From Verrucomicrobium sp. (lineage in GTDB: Bacteria; Verrucomicrobiota; Verrucomicrobiia; Methylacidiphilales; UBA1321), in NCBI GenBank assembly GCA_017849585.1, contig JAFIGT010000010.1:1-64000 (forward strand): a DNA stretch of 64,000 nt, in the 5' to 3' direction. A program made the translations under genes and the position numbers. The notes under the pieces were generated by a model, which had not been told where the DNA came from, searched no databases, and saw nothing but the letters and a program-made list of their open reading frames with translations. Shown piece by piece: positions 8,172-16,386 of the stretch (position 1 is the first letter of the stretch; the number at the start of each line of letters is the position of its first letter).

Positions 8172-9149
8172 TTAGACCACGATCTTGGTGCCTTCGAAAT
8201 CGAAACGGAAGCGAACTTCGGTAAGGCCTTGCGTGTGCATGGCTTGGCGCAGCCGCATCTTGTCCTCGGCGTAGAACATGAGGAAGCCGCCGCCACCCGC
8301 GCCGATGAGCTTGCCGCCGAGTGCGCCGTTCTTCATGGCGAAGTCGTACCACTCATTGATTTTTGGATTGGACATGGAACCGGAGCGTTCTTTTTTGCGC
8401 TGCCAGTGGACGTCCATGAGTCGGGCGAATTCCTCGAGGTTGCCGGATTCGAGCGCGGTGCGGCTCTGGTAGCCGAGGTCCTTGACGAAGTGGAGATTCT
8501 CGGTCATCGCCTTGTCGGACTGTTTGCTCTTGTCGTTTTGTTCCTTGAGGATGCTGGAGGCGGAACGGGAGTAGCCGGTGAAGAAGAGGAGGAGGTTGTC
8601 CTCGAGATTGTAGTGGGTCTGCTCGGAGATTTTCAGCGGCCATGCTTCCACGCGGTCGTCCTTGCCGAAGCGGAAACAGGTGATGCCCCCGTAGGCGGCG
8701 ATGTATTGATCCTGCTTGCCGATGGGTTCACCGAGTTTGTCGATTTCGATTTCGCACGCCTCGCGGGCGAGGTCGGAGGGGTGGATGAGGTCGCGCTTGT
8801 AGGCGTGGAGCACCTTGAGCAGGGCGGTGGTGAAACTGCCGGAGGAGCCGAGACCGGTCCCAGCCGGGATGTCGGCCATGGAGGTGATTTCGAGATTGGT
8901 CTGGTCGGGGATGATCATCCGTAGCGCTTCGCGGATGATGGGATGCTCGATGTCCTCGAGGCGGGGGGCGCGTTCGAGCTTGGAATATTTGATGATGAGG
9001 TCGGTGACGAACGTCTCGTGCAGGGTGATGTAGACGTATTTGTCGATGGCCGCGGCGATGAGGAAGCCTTCGTGCTCGCGGTAGTAGGAGGGCAGGTCGG
9101 TGCCGCCGCCGCCGAGGGAGATGCGCAGGGGTGAACGGGCGATGATCAT
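8172..9149 (-). CDS. hddA: GHMP kinase, D-glycero-D-manno-heptose 7-phosphate kinase-like
   Basis: A 325-residue GHMP-superfamily kinase, expected to phosphorylate C1 of heptose 7-phosphate. It opens with the sugar-binding RSPLRISLGGGGTDLP motif and has the ATP-binding GHMP motif PAGTGLGSSGSFTTALL at about residues 97-113 and the C-terminal GAGGGGFLMF loop. The start at 9149 (MIIARSPLRIS) is the family's usual N-terminus; the frame stays open upstream but that part is low-complexity out-of-frame sequence. It lies 4 bases after the oxidoreductase stop. No GmhB-type phosphatase, needed next in the classical route, is present in the operon. Confidence 0.82.
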   Translation of the reverse strand: MIIARSPLRISLGGGGTDLPSYYREHEGFLIAAAIDKYVYITLHETFVTDLIIKYSKLERAPRLEDIEHPIIREALRMIIPDQTNLEITSMADIPAGTGLGSSGSFTTALLKVLHAYKRDLIHPSDLAREACEIEIDKLGEPIGKQDQYIAAYGGITCFRFGKDDRVEAWPLKISEQTHYNLEDNLLLFFTGYSRSASSILKEQNDKSKQSDKAMTENLHFVKDLGYQSRTALESGNLEEFARLMDVHWQRKKERSGSMSNPKINEWYDFAMKNGALGGKLIGAGGGGFLMFYAEDKMRLRQAMHTQGLTEVRFRFDFEGTKIVV

Positions 9150-9153
9150 AAAA

Positions 9154-10143
9154 TCAAGCGGTGGGTTTGGATTGCTTGTAGATGGCTTCGACGATGACGA
9201 GCGCGGCGCGGGCGGCGGCGAGTCCGGCATCGGGAGTGCGGCCTTGGGCGACGTCGTCGGCGAAGGCGGCGAGTTCGAGCTTCCACGATTGGTCGCCACG
9301 GGGGTACTCCCACGCGGTGGTTTCGGGTGGCCCCATCTCCGGCAACATTTTGTAGTAGGTGAGTTTTTCCACGCCGTAGCTGCCGCCGAGGCCGTCGATC
9401 TGCAGCTTGCCGGTGCGGCCGTAGATTTCCATGGAGAAGAGGTTCTTCCACTCGGAACAGCTCACGTGCAGCCACGCGGTTTGGTCCGCGGCGGTGCGGA
9501 GGGAGAGAAAGGCATTATCGTCGACCGGCATGTCCCAGTAGGACGTGGTGGCGTGACCTTGCACAACGGGGAATTCGCCGAGGAACCAGCGGCTGAGATC
9601 GATGAGGTGGACGCCCTGGTCGATGAGTTCGCCACCGCCGGAGAGCTTCGGATCGGCGCGCCATTCGCGGTCGTAACCGATGCGGCCGCCGTGACCGTAG
9701 CGAGCGCGGAGGAACATCAGCGGGCCGAGGTCGCCGCTGTCGATGAGTTCGCGGGCCTTGAGCAGCGCGGGATGATAGCGGTGGTTGAAGCCGACGCGGA
9801 CGACGACTTGTTTTTTGGCGGCAGCGGAAAGGAGCTGGTCGATTTCCGCGACGGAGATGGCGGCGGGTTTTTCGACGAGAACGTGTTTTCCGGCCAGAAT
9901 GGCGGAAAGGGCGATCGGGCCGAGGGCGCTGTTAATCGTGGCGACGATGACGGCGTTGATCTCGGGATTTTCCAGTACGGCGCGAAAATCGGTGACGGCA
10001 GTCGCACCGGGATGGGTGGCGGCGAGGCGCTGGGCCTGCGCGAGATTGAGATCGCACGCAGCGAGGAGCTGGCCGGGCCGCAAGGCCGCGGCGCGTTTCT
10101 GGCCGATGAGGCCACAACCGATGATGCCGAATTTCAATCCCAC
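9154..10143 (-). CDS. Gfo/Idh/MocA family sugar oxidoreductase
   Basis: NAD(P)-dependent dehydrogenase of 329 residues acting on a sugar or sugar nucleotide. The Rossmann motif KFGIIGCGLIGQKRA is at the N-terminus, the cofactor-binding and catalytic lysine block HVLVEKPAA at about residues 91-99, and the C-terminal domain starts with VGFNHRYHPAL and contains GGGELIDQGVHLIDLSRWF with the expected catalytic Asp/His. The GTG at 10143, preceded by GGGGG, is the best start; it overlaps the SDR gene by 10 bases. It probably acts on the operon's sugar product, but the substrate is unknown. Confidence 0.85.
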   Translation of the reverse strand: MGLKFGIIGCGLIGQKRAAALRPGQLLAACDLNLAQAQRLAATHPGATAVTDFRAVLENPEINAVIVATINSALGPIALSAILAGKHVLVEKPAAISVAEIDQLLSAAAKKQVVVRVGFNHRYHPALLKARELIDSGDLGPLMFLRARYGHGGRIGYDREWRADPKLSGGGELIDQGVHLIDLSRWFLGEFPVVQGHATTSYWDMPVDDNAFLSLRTAADQTAWLHVSCSEWKNLFSMEIYGRTGKLQIDGLGGSYGVEKLTYYKMLPEMGPPETTAWEYPRGDQSWKLELAAFADDVAQGRTPDAGLAAARAALVIVEAIYKQSKPTA

Positions 10144-11000
10144 TTTTTCCCCCGATCCTCCGGTACAATGCGGCGGAGTGTATAGATGTCGCTGGTGGCG
10201 AGTTCGTCGCGGCGCGTGTCGAGCGTTTTCCACGGGTCCCACTGGGCGCTGATGAGGCGGCCGGTGATGCCGTCGCTTTGGGCCGAGGCGAGAAAGACGC
10301 AGAGCGCGGCGGCGTTTTCGAGCGAAGCGCCGCCTGATTCCTGTTGCTTGAGCGCGCGGTCGTACTGGTTGCCGGCGTTTTCGCGACCGGCTTCGAGGAC
10401 GTCATTGAGCATGCGCGTGTTGAGCGCACCGGGCGCGATGGCGTTAATGTCGATGTGATGGTCCTTCAGCTCGTGTGCGAGGGTTTCGGTGAGGCGGACG
10501 ACGGCGGCTTTGGAAGCGGCGTAGGCGCTGATGCGGGGGAGCGGAGCGGTCGCGCCGCCACCAGAAAGGTTGATGATCTTGCCGCGGCCGTTTTTCTTGA
10601 AGTGCGGAATGACGCAACGGCAGAAGAAGGCGGGGCCGAGGAGATTGATTTCAACCGTGCGGACCCATTCGTTCCAGTCGACGTCCTCGAACGCGCCGAT
10701 GGGGCGTTGCACGCCGGCGTTGTTCACGAGGATATCGATGGAGCCGAGTTCGCGCAGGGCGGTATCGACGAGGGTGGTGACTTCAAGCGGGACGGCGACG
10801 TCGCAGATATCCCAGATGACTTTCTGGCCGGGGGCGGCTTGTTGCTGGAGGGCTTCGGCGGCGGCCTTGAGTTTGACACCGTCGCGGGCGCAGAGAACAA
10901 GATTGGCTCCGGCGGCGAGAAATGCCTGGGCGATCGCGAGGCCCAAACCCTGGTTGGCTCCCGTGATGATGGCGTTGCGGTTTTTCAGCAGGTCACTCAT
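10134..11000 (-). CDS. Short-chain dehydrogenase/reductase
   Basis: A classical SDR of 288 residues with the cofactor motif TGANQGLG (about residues 14-21), NNAG at about 93-96, the catalytic serine in NLSGGGATAPLP and the YAASK active site. A C-terminal extension of about 35 residues (WDPWKTLDTRRDELATSDIY onward) goes beyond most SDRs. It sits between the UDP-glucose-dehydrogenase-like gene (12-base gap) and the Gfo/Idh gene (10-base overlap), so it should oxidise, reduce or epimerise the same sugar intermediate. The exact reaction is unknown. Confidence 0.85.
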   Translation of the reverse strand: MSDLLKNRNAIITGANQGLGLAIAQAFLAAGANLVLCARDGVKLKAAAEALQQQAAPGQKVIWDICDVAVPLEVTTLVDTALRELGSIDILVNNAGVQRPIGAFEDVDWNEWVRTVEINLLGPAFFCRCVIPHFKKNGRGKIINLSGGGATAPLPRISAYAASKAAVVRLTETLAHELKDHHIDINAIAPGALNTRMLNDVLEAGRENAGNQYDRALKQQESGGASLENAAALCVFLASAQSDGITGRLISAQWDPWKTLDTRRDELATSDIYTLRRIVPEDRGKKWD

Positions 11001-11012
11001 GCAGTCCCTCTT

Positions 11013-12290
11013 TTATCCTGTGCCGACGGTAGCGTAGAGAATTCCGGAAAGGTTTTGAAGCTCTTTGACAAGAAATCGGTTGGCGTCGAGAATTCGCTTG
11101 CCGCGCAGGGAAGGGATCAACTCGCTCCACGGGAGGGTGCGGAATTCGGGCCATTCGGTGCAGATCACGACGGCGTCGGCGTCGCGCAAGGCATTCGCGG
11201 CGGAATCGCAATAGCCGAGAGCGGCGGCCAGCTCGGCGGGAATCGCGGGCGAGGCGGGGTCGAAACTTTTCACCTTCACGCCGGCCGCGTGCAACCGCTG
11301 GCAGAGTTCCACGGCGCTGCTGCGACGCAGGGTGTCGGTGCCGGGCTTGTAGGTCAGGCCGAGGACGGCGACGGTCTGACCGCGTAGATCGCCGAGGAGT
11401 TGCGCGAGTTTGTGGTCGGCCCAGAGCTTGTGCGCGTCGTTGCTGACTTTGATCGCGGGGATGAGTTTGAGATCGATGTGCTTGTGCTGGCCGACGGTGG
11501 TGAGCGTGGTGATGTCGCGTGCGAGGGTGCCTCCGGCAAAGGCACCGCCGGGGGAGAGGTACGCTTTCGGGCCGATGCGGCTTTCGCTTTTCAAGCCCTG
11601 CTCCACCTCGCGGGCGTCCGCGCCGGTTTGTTCGCAGAGGCGGGCGACTTCGTTCATGAAGGAGATGGAGAGCGCAAGAAAAGCGTTGATGCTGTGCTTG
11701 GTCATTTCCGCCGATTCGGGCCGCATCCAGATCACGTTTTCGCTGAAGGGACGCAGCAGCGTGGCAACCTGTTCGCGGTCGGCGGCGGTGCGGACCCCGG
11801 CGATGATGCGGTCGGGATTTTGGAAAATGGCGAGAGCCTTGCCGAGGCGGAGATTCTCCGGCAGGCAGGCGAAGCGGAGTCCGGCGGTGGCGGTCTCGCT
11901 TTCGAGTTGCGCGGCGGTGCCGACGGGCAACTGCGAGGAAAGAATCACGAGCGTGTCGCGGCGCAAATGCGGCACGCAACGGCGAAAGCGGTCGAGGACG
12001 TAGCCGGGATTGGGGATGTCATCGGCATCGACGGGCGTGTCGTAGGCGACCCAGAGGACGTCCGCTTGGGCGCACGCTTCGGCGGGATCGCTGGTGAAGC
12101 GGAGGCGCTGCGCGGCGAGTCCCTCGGCCAGCAAATCGTTGAGGCCCGGTTCGGAAATTGGGGCCTGACCGGCATTGAGCGGCGGGATGGCCTCGGGATC
12201 AAAATCGAGTCCGGTCACCACATGATGCCGGGCGCAGCATGCGGCGGTGACGCATCCGAGATGCCAGAGGCCGAGGACGGTAATGTTCAT
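11013..12290 (-). CDS. UDP-glucose/GDP-mannose dehydrogenase family protein without the catalytic cysteine
   Basis: A 425-residue nucleotide-sugar dehydrogenase-fold protein. The Rossmann motif VLGLWHLGCVTAACCA, the central helix KHSINAFLALSISFMNEVA with the conserved Lys and Asn, and a C-terminal GLTYKPGTDTLRRSSA are all present. In the active-site loop, where the family has GGxCxPKD, this protein has GGTLARD: Thr255 (codon at 11526-11528) replaces the nucleophilic cysteine and Arg replaces the following Lys. Two-step oxidation to a uronic acid through a thiohemiacetal is therefore unlikely; a single oxidation or a binding role is possible (inference). The start at 12290 overlaps the epimerase stop in an ATGA junction. 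Confidence 0.85.
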   Translation of the reverse strand: MNITVLGLWHLGCVTAACCARHHVVTGLDFDPEAIPPLNAGQAPISEPGLNDLLAEGLAAQRLRFTSDPAEACAQADVLWVAYDTPVDADDIPNPGYVLDRFRRCVPHLRRDTLVILSSQLPVGTAAQLESETATAGLRFACLPENLRLGKALAIFQNPDRIIAGVRTAADREQVATLLRPFSENVIWMRPESAEMTKHSINAFLALSISFMNEVARLCEQTGADAREVEQGLKSESRIGPKAYLSPGGAFAGGTLARDITTLTTVGQHKHIDLKLIPAIKVSNDAHKLWADHKLAQLLGDLRGQTVAVLGLTYKPGTDTLRRSSAVELCQRLHAAGVKVKSFDPASPAIPAELAAALGYCDSAANALRDADAVVICTEWPEFRTLPWSELIPSLRGKRILDANRFLVKELQNLSGILYATVGTG

Positions 12291-13255
12291 CGTTTGTCGT
12301 AGACCCACGCGTTTTGCTCAAGCCATTCGACGGTGCGGACGATGCCCTGTTCGATGGTGAGGCTCGGGGTCCAGCCGGTTTTGCGGATTTTGGCGGTGTC
12401 GAGGAAGATAAAGGGATTGTCGCCGACCCAGCCGCGCTCGCCGCCGGTGAAGTCGAGGTGCGGTTGCAGGCCGAGGCGGCCGGTGATCCAGCGCACGGAG
12501 TCGCGCACTTCGCAATATTCGGCGGTGCCGAGATTGTAGATTTCCACGTGATGTGGCGCGGCCTTGGCGGTTTCGAGTTCGACGATGTAACGGATCGCCG
12601 CGATGCAATCGGCGATGTGGAGGTACGACTTGCGCTGGTGGCCGTTGCCGAGGATGCGGAGCTTGGCGGGATTGTCGCGGAGCTGCTTGACGAAATCGAA
12701 GATGTGACCGTGCGTGTAGCGTTCGCCGAGAATGGAGACGAAGCGGAAGATGTAGCCTTCGAAGCCGAATCCTTCGCAATAGGCCTGGATCAGCGCTTCG
12801 CCTGCGACTTTCGACGCGGCATAGAGCGAGGTTTGGATCGGGAAGGGACAATTTTCCGGCGTGGGGATGATGGTGGCTTCGCCGTAAACGGAGCCGGTGG
12901 AGGAGAAGGCGATGGTCTTCACGCCGCCCGCGCGCATGGCTTCGAGGACGTTGAAGGTGGCCATTGTGTTCTGCTGGATGTCGCGTTCGGGATGGTTCAG
13001 GCCGAAGCGGACATCGGCGTTGGCCGCGAGGTGGAAAACGGCATCGCACCCTTTCATGGCCGTGGCGAGCGCGGGGAAGTCGAGCACGTCGCCGCGCACA
13101 AGGCGGAAATTCTTGTGCTGCAGCGCGGCAGTGAGGAAGGGCTCCTGTCCGGTGGAGAAATTGTCGTAGCCGACGACTTCGTGGTCGTCTTCAAGCAGGG
13201 AGTCGACCAAATTGCTGCCGATGAATCCAGCGGCGCCAGTAACAAAGTATTTCAT
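12287..13255 (-). CDS. NAD-dependent epimerase/dehydratase (extended SDR), first gene of the sugar operon
   Basis: A 322-residue extended SDR of the UDP-glucose 4-epimerase/dTDP-glucose dehydratase group. It has the NAD-binding TGAAGFIGSNLVDSLL, the GYDNFSTG ribose-binding region, the HLAANADV loop, the catalytic SSTGSVYGE serine and the YAASK motif. The C-terminal GGERGWVGDNPF segment binds the nucleotide-sugar. It heads the operon that runs to 6071, with eight genes and gaps or overlaps mostly under 15 bases. The noncoding 300 bases upstream contain two dispersed repeats and must hold the promoter. Substrate unknown. Confidence 0.85.
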   Translation of the reverse strand: MKYFVTGAAGFIGSNLVDSLLEDDHEVVGYDNFSTGQEPFLTAALQHKNFRLVRGDVLDFPALATAMKGCDAVFHLAANADVRFGLNHPERDIQQNTMATFNVLEAMRAGGVKTIAFSSTGSVYGEATIIPTPENCPFPIQTSLYAASKVAGEALIQAYCEGFGFEGYIFRFVSILGERYTHGHIFDFVKQLRDNPAKLRILGNGHQRKSYLHIADCIAAIRYIVELETAKAAPHHVEIYNLGTAEYCEVRDSVRWITGRLGLQPHLDFTGGERGWVGDNPFIFLDTAKIRKTGWTPSLTIEQGIVRTVEWLEQNAWVYDKR

Positions 13256-13323
13256 GCGTGGAAAGCCAGTGGCTTGCCCTCAGCAATAGCGAACAACTGA
13301 GGGAGGTCAAGGCAGCGTGACGG

Positions 13324-13357
13324 CAGGGCTGAGCTCTGCACCCTGTAACGCTTCGCC
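13324..13357 (+). repeat. Dispersed intergenic repeat, short form
   Basis: A CAGGGCTGAGCTCTG palindrome is followed by CACCCTGTAACGCTTCGCC, the same head-and-tail design as the copies at 6037-6070, 13521-13554 and 16955-16989. It lies between the reductase gene and the start of the sugar operon. Confidence 0.65.
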
Positions 13358-13429
13358 ATGGGTGGTGTTTTGGGGTGGCTGCGAATAGAAATTGATCGAG
13401 CGCTGCAAAAAAACATTGGCTACGGAAAC

Positions 13430-13557
13430 TCTCCTTTGCCGAAAACCCCTATCGGTGAGCAGGCCCCCGCCGAAGCCACCGGCTTCGGCTACATCCAAGA
13501 TCCATCGAGTAGTTGACCTGGGCGAAGCGTTACGGGGTCCAGTGTCACGCTGGCTGG
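13430..13557 (-). repeat. Dispersed intergenic repeat, long form, copy 2
   Basis: On the minus strand it starts 3 bases after the stop codon of the CysJ-like gene: palindrome GCCAGCGTGACACTGG (13554-13539), tail ACCCCGTAACGCTTCGCC (13538-13521), then the palindrome GCCGAAGCC-ACC-GGCTTCGGC near 13469-13490 and a conserved flank to about 13430. It matches copy 1 at 5942-6070 module by module. Confidence 0.7.
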
Positions 13558-14727
13558 TCAATATACGTCGCGAAGGTAGCGCTGCTCGGTCTTGGCGAGA
13601 GTGACCTCGATGTAGTCCTTCGCTGCTTCGGGAGAGAGACCGCCGTGCTGGATGGCGATGTCGAGGAGCGCTTGGTGCACATCCTTGGCCATGCGCTTGG
13701 CGTCGCCGCAGACGTAGAAATATGCGCCGTTCTGGAGCCATTTCCATAAGTCCGCGCCCTGCTCGCGCATGCGGTCCTGCACGTAGATTTTGTTCGCCTG
13801 ATCGCGCGAGAAGGCGGTATCGAGTCGTGAGAGGACGCCCTTTTTCTGGAAGGCGGTGAGTTCCTCCTCGTAGAGGAAATCGCTGGAGCGGTGCTGGTCG
13901 CCGAAGAAGAGCCAGTTATCGCCCTTCGCGCCGTCGAATTCGCGCTGCTCCAGAAACGCGCGGAATGGCGCGATGCCGGTGCCGGGGCCGACCATGATCA
14001 TGGGCGCGTCGCCGGTGGGGGGGAGATGGAAATGTTTCGATGGCTGGACGTAGACCGGCACGGTGGGGGTGTCGAGTTCCGCGCCGTGGCCGAGGAAGCC
14101 GGAGCAGAGGCCGAATTTTTCGCGGCCATGAGTCGTGTAGCGGACGACGGCCAGCGTGAGGTGCACTTCGCCGGGGTGCGCATCGAAAGACGAGGCGATG
14201 GAGTAGAGGCGCGGGTTCGCCTTGGCCTGCAAGGTGACGAGTTCCTCGGGGGTGATGATCGCGCCGGGATATTCGCGCAGCACGTCGACGCAGTCGCGGT
14301 CCCAGACGTACTGGTCGAAGAGCTCGTCCGTGGCGATGATGCCTTCGAGATCGGTCTTGGCTGTGCCGGCGGGGAGCTTGTCGTGGACGGCTTTGACGAA
14401 CTTTTTCGTCACGCGATTCAGGGCGATTTGGCTGGTGAGCACCGTGCGAAGCGTGGTCGCGCCGAGTTTGGAATCGGTCAGGGGGTACTCCGGATCGAGT
14501 TTCAATAGGGAAAGGAGTTCATTCACCACCGAAGCGGGGTTGCGTGGGAAAACACCGAGCGACGCGCCGACCTGATAGGAAAGCCCGCTGCCTTCGAGAT
14601 TGATCACGAGGTGGCGCGTGTCCTTGGTGGAGCCCGCCTGATTGAGCCGCACGTTTTGAGTGATGCGGGCCGGAAACGGATTCTTGATTGTATACAAACT
14701 CGTGTTGGCTACGGGGGCGATACTCAT
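13558..14727 (-). CDS. CysJ-like NADPH-dependent flavin reductase without a flavodoxin domain
   Basis: A 389-residue FAD/NADPH reductase matching the C-terminal half of sulfite reductase flavoprotein and cytochrome P450 reductase. The FAD motif RLYSIASS (about residues 185-192), the GLCSGFLGH region, the NADPH motif MVGPGTGIAPFRAFLEQR and the ending QRYLRDVY are characteristic. The N-terminal FMN (flavodoxin) domain of CysJ is missing, so a separate flavodoxin or another acceptor must receive the electrons. No sulfite reductase haemoprotein gene is adjacent. Assimilatory sulfite reduction is possible but unproven. A long-form repeat follows the stop codon. Confidence 0.82.
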   Translation of the reverse strand: MSIAPVANTSLYTIKNPFPARITQNVRLNQAGSTKDTRHLVINLEGSGLSYQVGASLGVFPRNPASVVNELLSLLKLDPEYPLTDSKLGATTLRTVLTSQIALNRVTKKFVKAVHDKLPAGTAKTDLEGIIATDELFDQYVWDRDCVDVLREYPGAIITPEELVTLQAKANPRLYSIASSFDAHPGEVHLTLAVVRYTTHGREKFGLCSGFLGHGAELDTPTVPVYVQPSKHFHLPPTGDAPMIMVGPGTGIAPFRAFLEQREFDGAKGDNWLFFGDQHRSSDFLYEEELTAFQKKGVLSRLDTAFSRDQANKIYVQDRMREQGADLWKWLQNGAYFYVCGDAKRMAKDVHQALLDIAIQHGGLSPEAAKDYIEVTLAKTEQRYLRDVY

Positions 14728-14812
14728 GCGCGCGTCACTATAGTGACCTCGCTCATTGGTTCAACCCAAATTGAACATTGTGAAACGAGGAAATAAAAAG
14801 GAACGACTCCCG

Positions 14813-14974
14813 TTAACTTTTAAGCGCCTTGGTTGGAACGGTATTAGCGCTTTCCAACAGAACGGGTGGGGGCGTTTTAACTTTGGATCCAGTTGAGGAT
14901 GCGGTGGTTTCCCGATGAATGAGAAATAAGGCGATGGCTACGGCAACCAGAAAGAGTAAGGGCCGATTACGCAT
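14813..14974 (-). CDS. Possible small membrane or exported peptide, 53 residues
   Basis: An ATG-started frame encodes a positively charged N-terminus (MRNRP), a hydrophobic stretch LLFLVAVAIALFLIH and a Thr/Pro-rich tail that ends at TAA (14813-14815). That is the pattern of a signal or anchor peptide. No Shine-Dalgarno sequence is evident and there is no homologue I recognise, so this is a candidate only. The rest of 14728-15228 shows nothing else I can name. Confidence 0.3.
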   Translation of the reverse strand: MRNRPLLFLVAVAIALFLIHRETTASSTGSKVKTPPPVLLESANTVPTKALKS

Positions 14975-15228
14975 ACTGTGATCATGGCATTAAGAATCCT
15001 TCATCGTCAATTCCATAGACGTATTATAAGATACGCTACATGAGAAGTGTATTTTCTAATTTCAATAGGGAAGTCAAATTAGAGGGGCTTTTGCATGATG
15101 ACTGAGCTTGTCGCAGGATCGGTTCGCAAGGATGGAGAGGCTGGAATCCGCTTTAGATTTGCGGTGCTATCGATCCGGGCTCAGCGAGGCCGGATACAAC
15201 GAAGGCCCAGTTCGGATGTAGCAATAGC

Positions 15229-15275
15229 GGCGGCACAGAGTGCCGCCAGCTACCGGGTGCAGGGCTCAGCCCTTA
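15229..15275. repeat. Two adjacent intergenic palindromes at a gene end
   Basis: GGCGGCAC-AGA-GTGCCGCC (15229-15247) is followed by CAGGGCTCAGCCCT (15260-15273), which overlaps the stop codon of the deoxyhypusine-synthase-like gene. Both palindromes resemble heads of the dispersed repeat found elsewhere in the window, but the GTAACGCTTCGCC tail is missing here. Confidence 0.55.
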
Positions 15276-16268
15276 CCAGCCGAGGAGATAGGCGAAGATC
15301 AACGGCGCGACGATGGTGGCATCGGACTCGACGATGAACTTCGGCGTATCGGCGCCGAGTTTGCCCCAGGTGATCTTTTCGTTCGGCACCGCGCCGGAGT
15401 AGGAACCGTAGCTGGTGGTCGAATCGCTGATCTGGCAGAAGTAACCCCAGAGCGGCACGTGTTCGCGCTGCAGATCCTGGTGGAGCATCGGCACGACGCA
15501 GATCGGGAAATCGCCGGCGATGCCGCCGCCGATCTGGAAGAAGCCGAGGGAGCTGTCCTTGGTGATGTTCGTGTACCATTCGGCGAGTTCCATCATGTAC
15601 TCGATGCCGGTGCGCACGGTGTGCACGTTCTTCACATCCTTGGTGATGCAGTGGCCGGCATACATGTTGCCGAGGGTGGCGTCTTCCCAGCCGGGGACGA
15701 AGATCGGGAGGTTCTTTTCCATCGCGGCGTAGAGCCAGGAATTCTTGATGTCGATCTGGTAGGAATCCTTGAGTGCGCCGGACTTCAGGATCTTGTACAT
15801 GAACTCGTGCGGGAAGAAGCGTTGGCCAGCTTGATCGGCGGCGACCCATTCCTTCAGCACGACGCTTTCGATGCGGCGCATCGCTTCCATTTCGGGGATG
15901 CAAGTATCGGTCACGCGGTTCATGTGACGGTCGAGGAGCTTCTGTTCGTCGGCGGGGGTCAGGTCGCGGTAGTGGGGCACGCGTTCGTAGAAATCGTGCG
16001 CGACGAGATTGAACACATCTTCTTCCAGATTCGCGCCGGTACAGCAGATGCCGTGGATCTTGTCCTGGCGGATCATCTCGGCGAGGGAGAGGCCGAGTTC
16101 GGCGGTGCTCATCGCGCCCGCGAGGGTGACAAACATTTTGCCGCCCTTTTTCAGGTGCGCTTCGTACCCCTTGGCGGCGTCAATGAGCGCGGCGGAGTTG
16201 AAGTGGCGATAATGATGCAGGATGAAATCGGAGACCGGGCTTTTGCTGGGAGTACTCATAGCGGGCAA
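15273..16268 (-). CDS. Deoxyhypusine synthase-like protein
   Basis: A 331-residue member (328 if translation starts at the ATG at 16259) of the deoxyhypusine synthase fold, an NAD-dependent aminobutyl transferase family. The fold's nucleotide-binding segments (TLAGAMSTAELG, CCTGANLEEDVFNLVAHD, QIGGGIAGDFPI) are present, as is the lysine that carries the aminobutyl intermediate, in ITWGKLGADT (K303 from the upstream start). Bacteria lack eIF5A, the eukaryotic acceptor; bacterial relatives are thought to work in polyamine metabolism, for example making homospermidine, though the role of this subgroup is not settled. It is a single gene; its stop codon lies inside a palindrome. Confidence 0.85.
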   Translation of the reverse strand: MPAMSTPSKSPVSDFILHHYRHFNSAALIDAAKGYEAHLKKGGKMFVTLAGAMSTAELGLSLAEMIRQDKIHGICCTGANLEEDVFNLVAHDFYERVPHYRDLTPADEQKLLDRHMNRVTDTCIPEMEAMRRIESVVLKEWVAADQAGQRFFPHEFMYKILKSGALKDSYQIDIKNSWLYAAMEKNLPIFVPGWEDATLGNMYAGHCITKDVKNVHTVRTGIEYMMELAEWYTNITKDSSLGFFQIGGGIAGDFPICVVPMLHQDLQREHVPLWGYFCQISDSTTSYGSYSGAVPNEKITWGKLGADTPKFIVESDATIVAPLIFAYLLGW

Positions 16269-16386
16269 ACGCTACAGGAATTTATCGCGAAATGCCAAAT
16301 GCTTTTCGTGCCGCCCCGGCGATGTCACAATGCGCGGGACGGCACGCGCTATTGACATTCGTCCACGGGTGCGGGAATAAAAGAGA

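Noticed and set aside
7908-9133. Long plus-strand frames across the heptose kinase and nucleotidyltransferase genes
   Set aside because: They are antisense shadows; the opposite strand has full conserved motifs of both enzymes.
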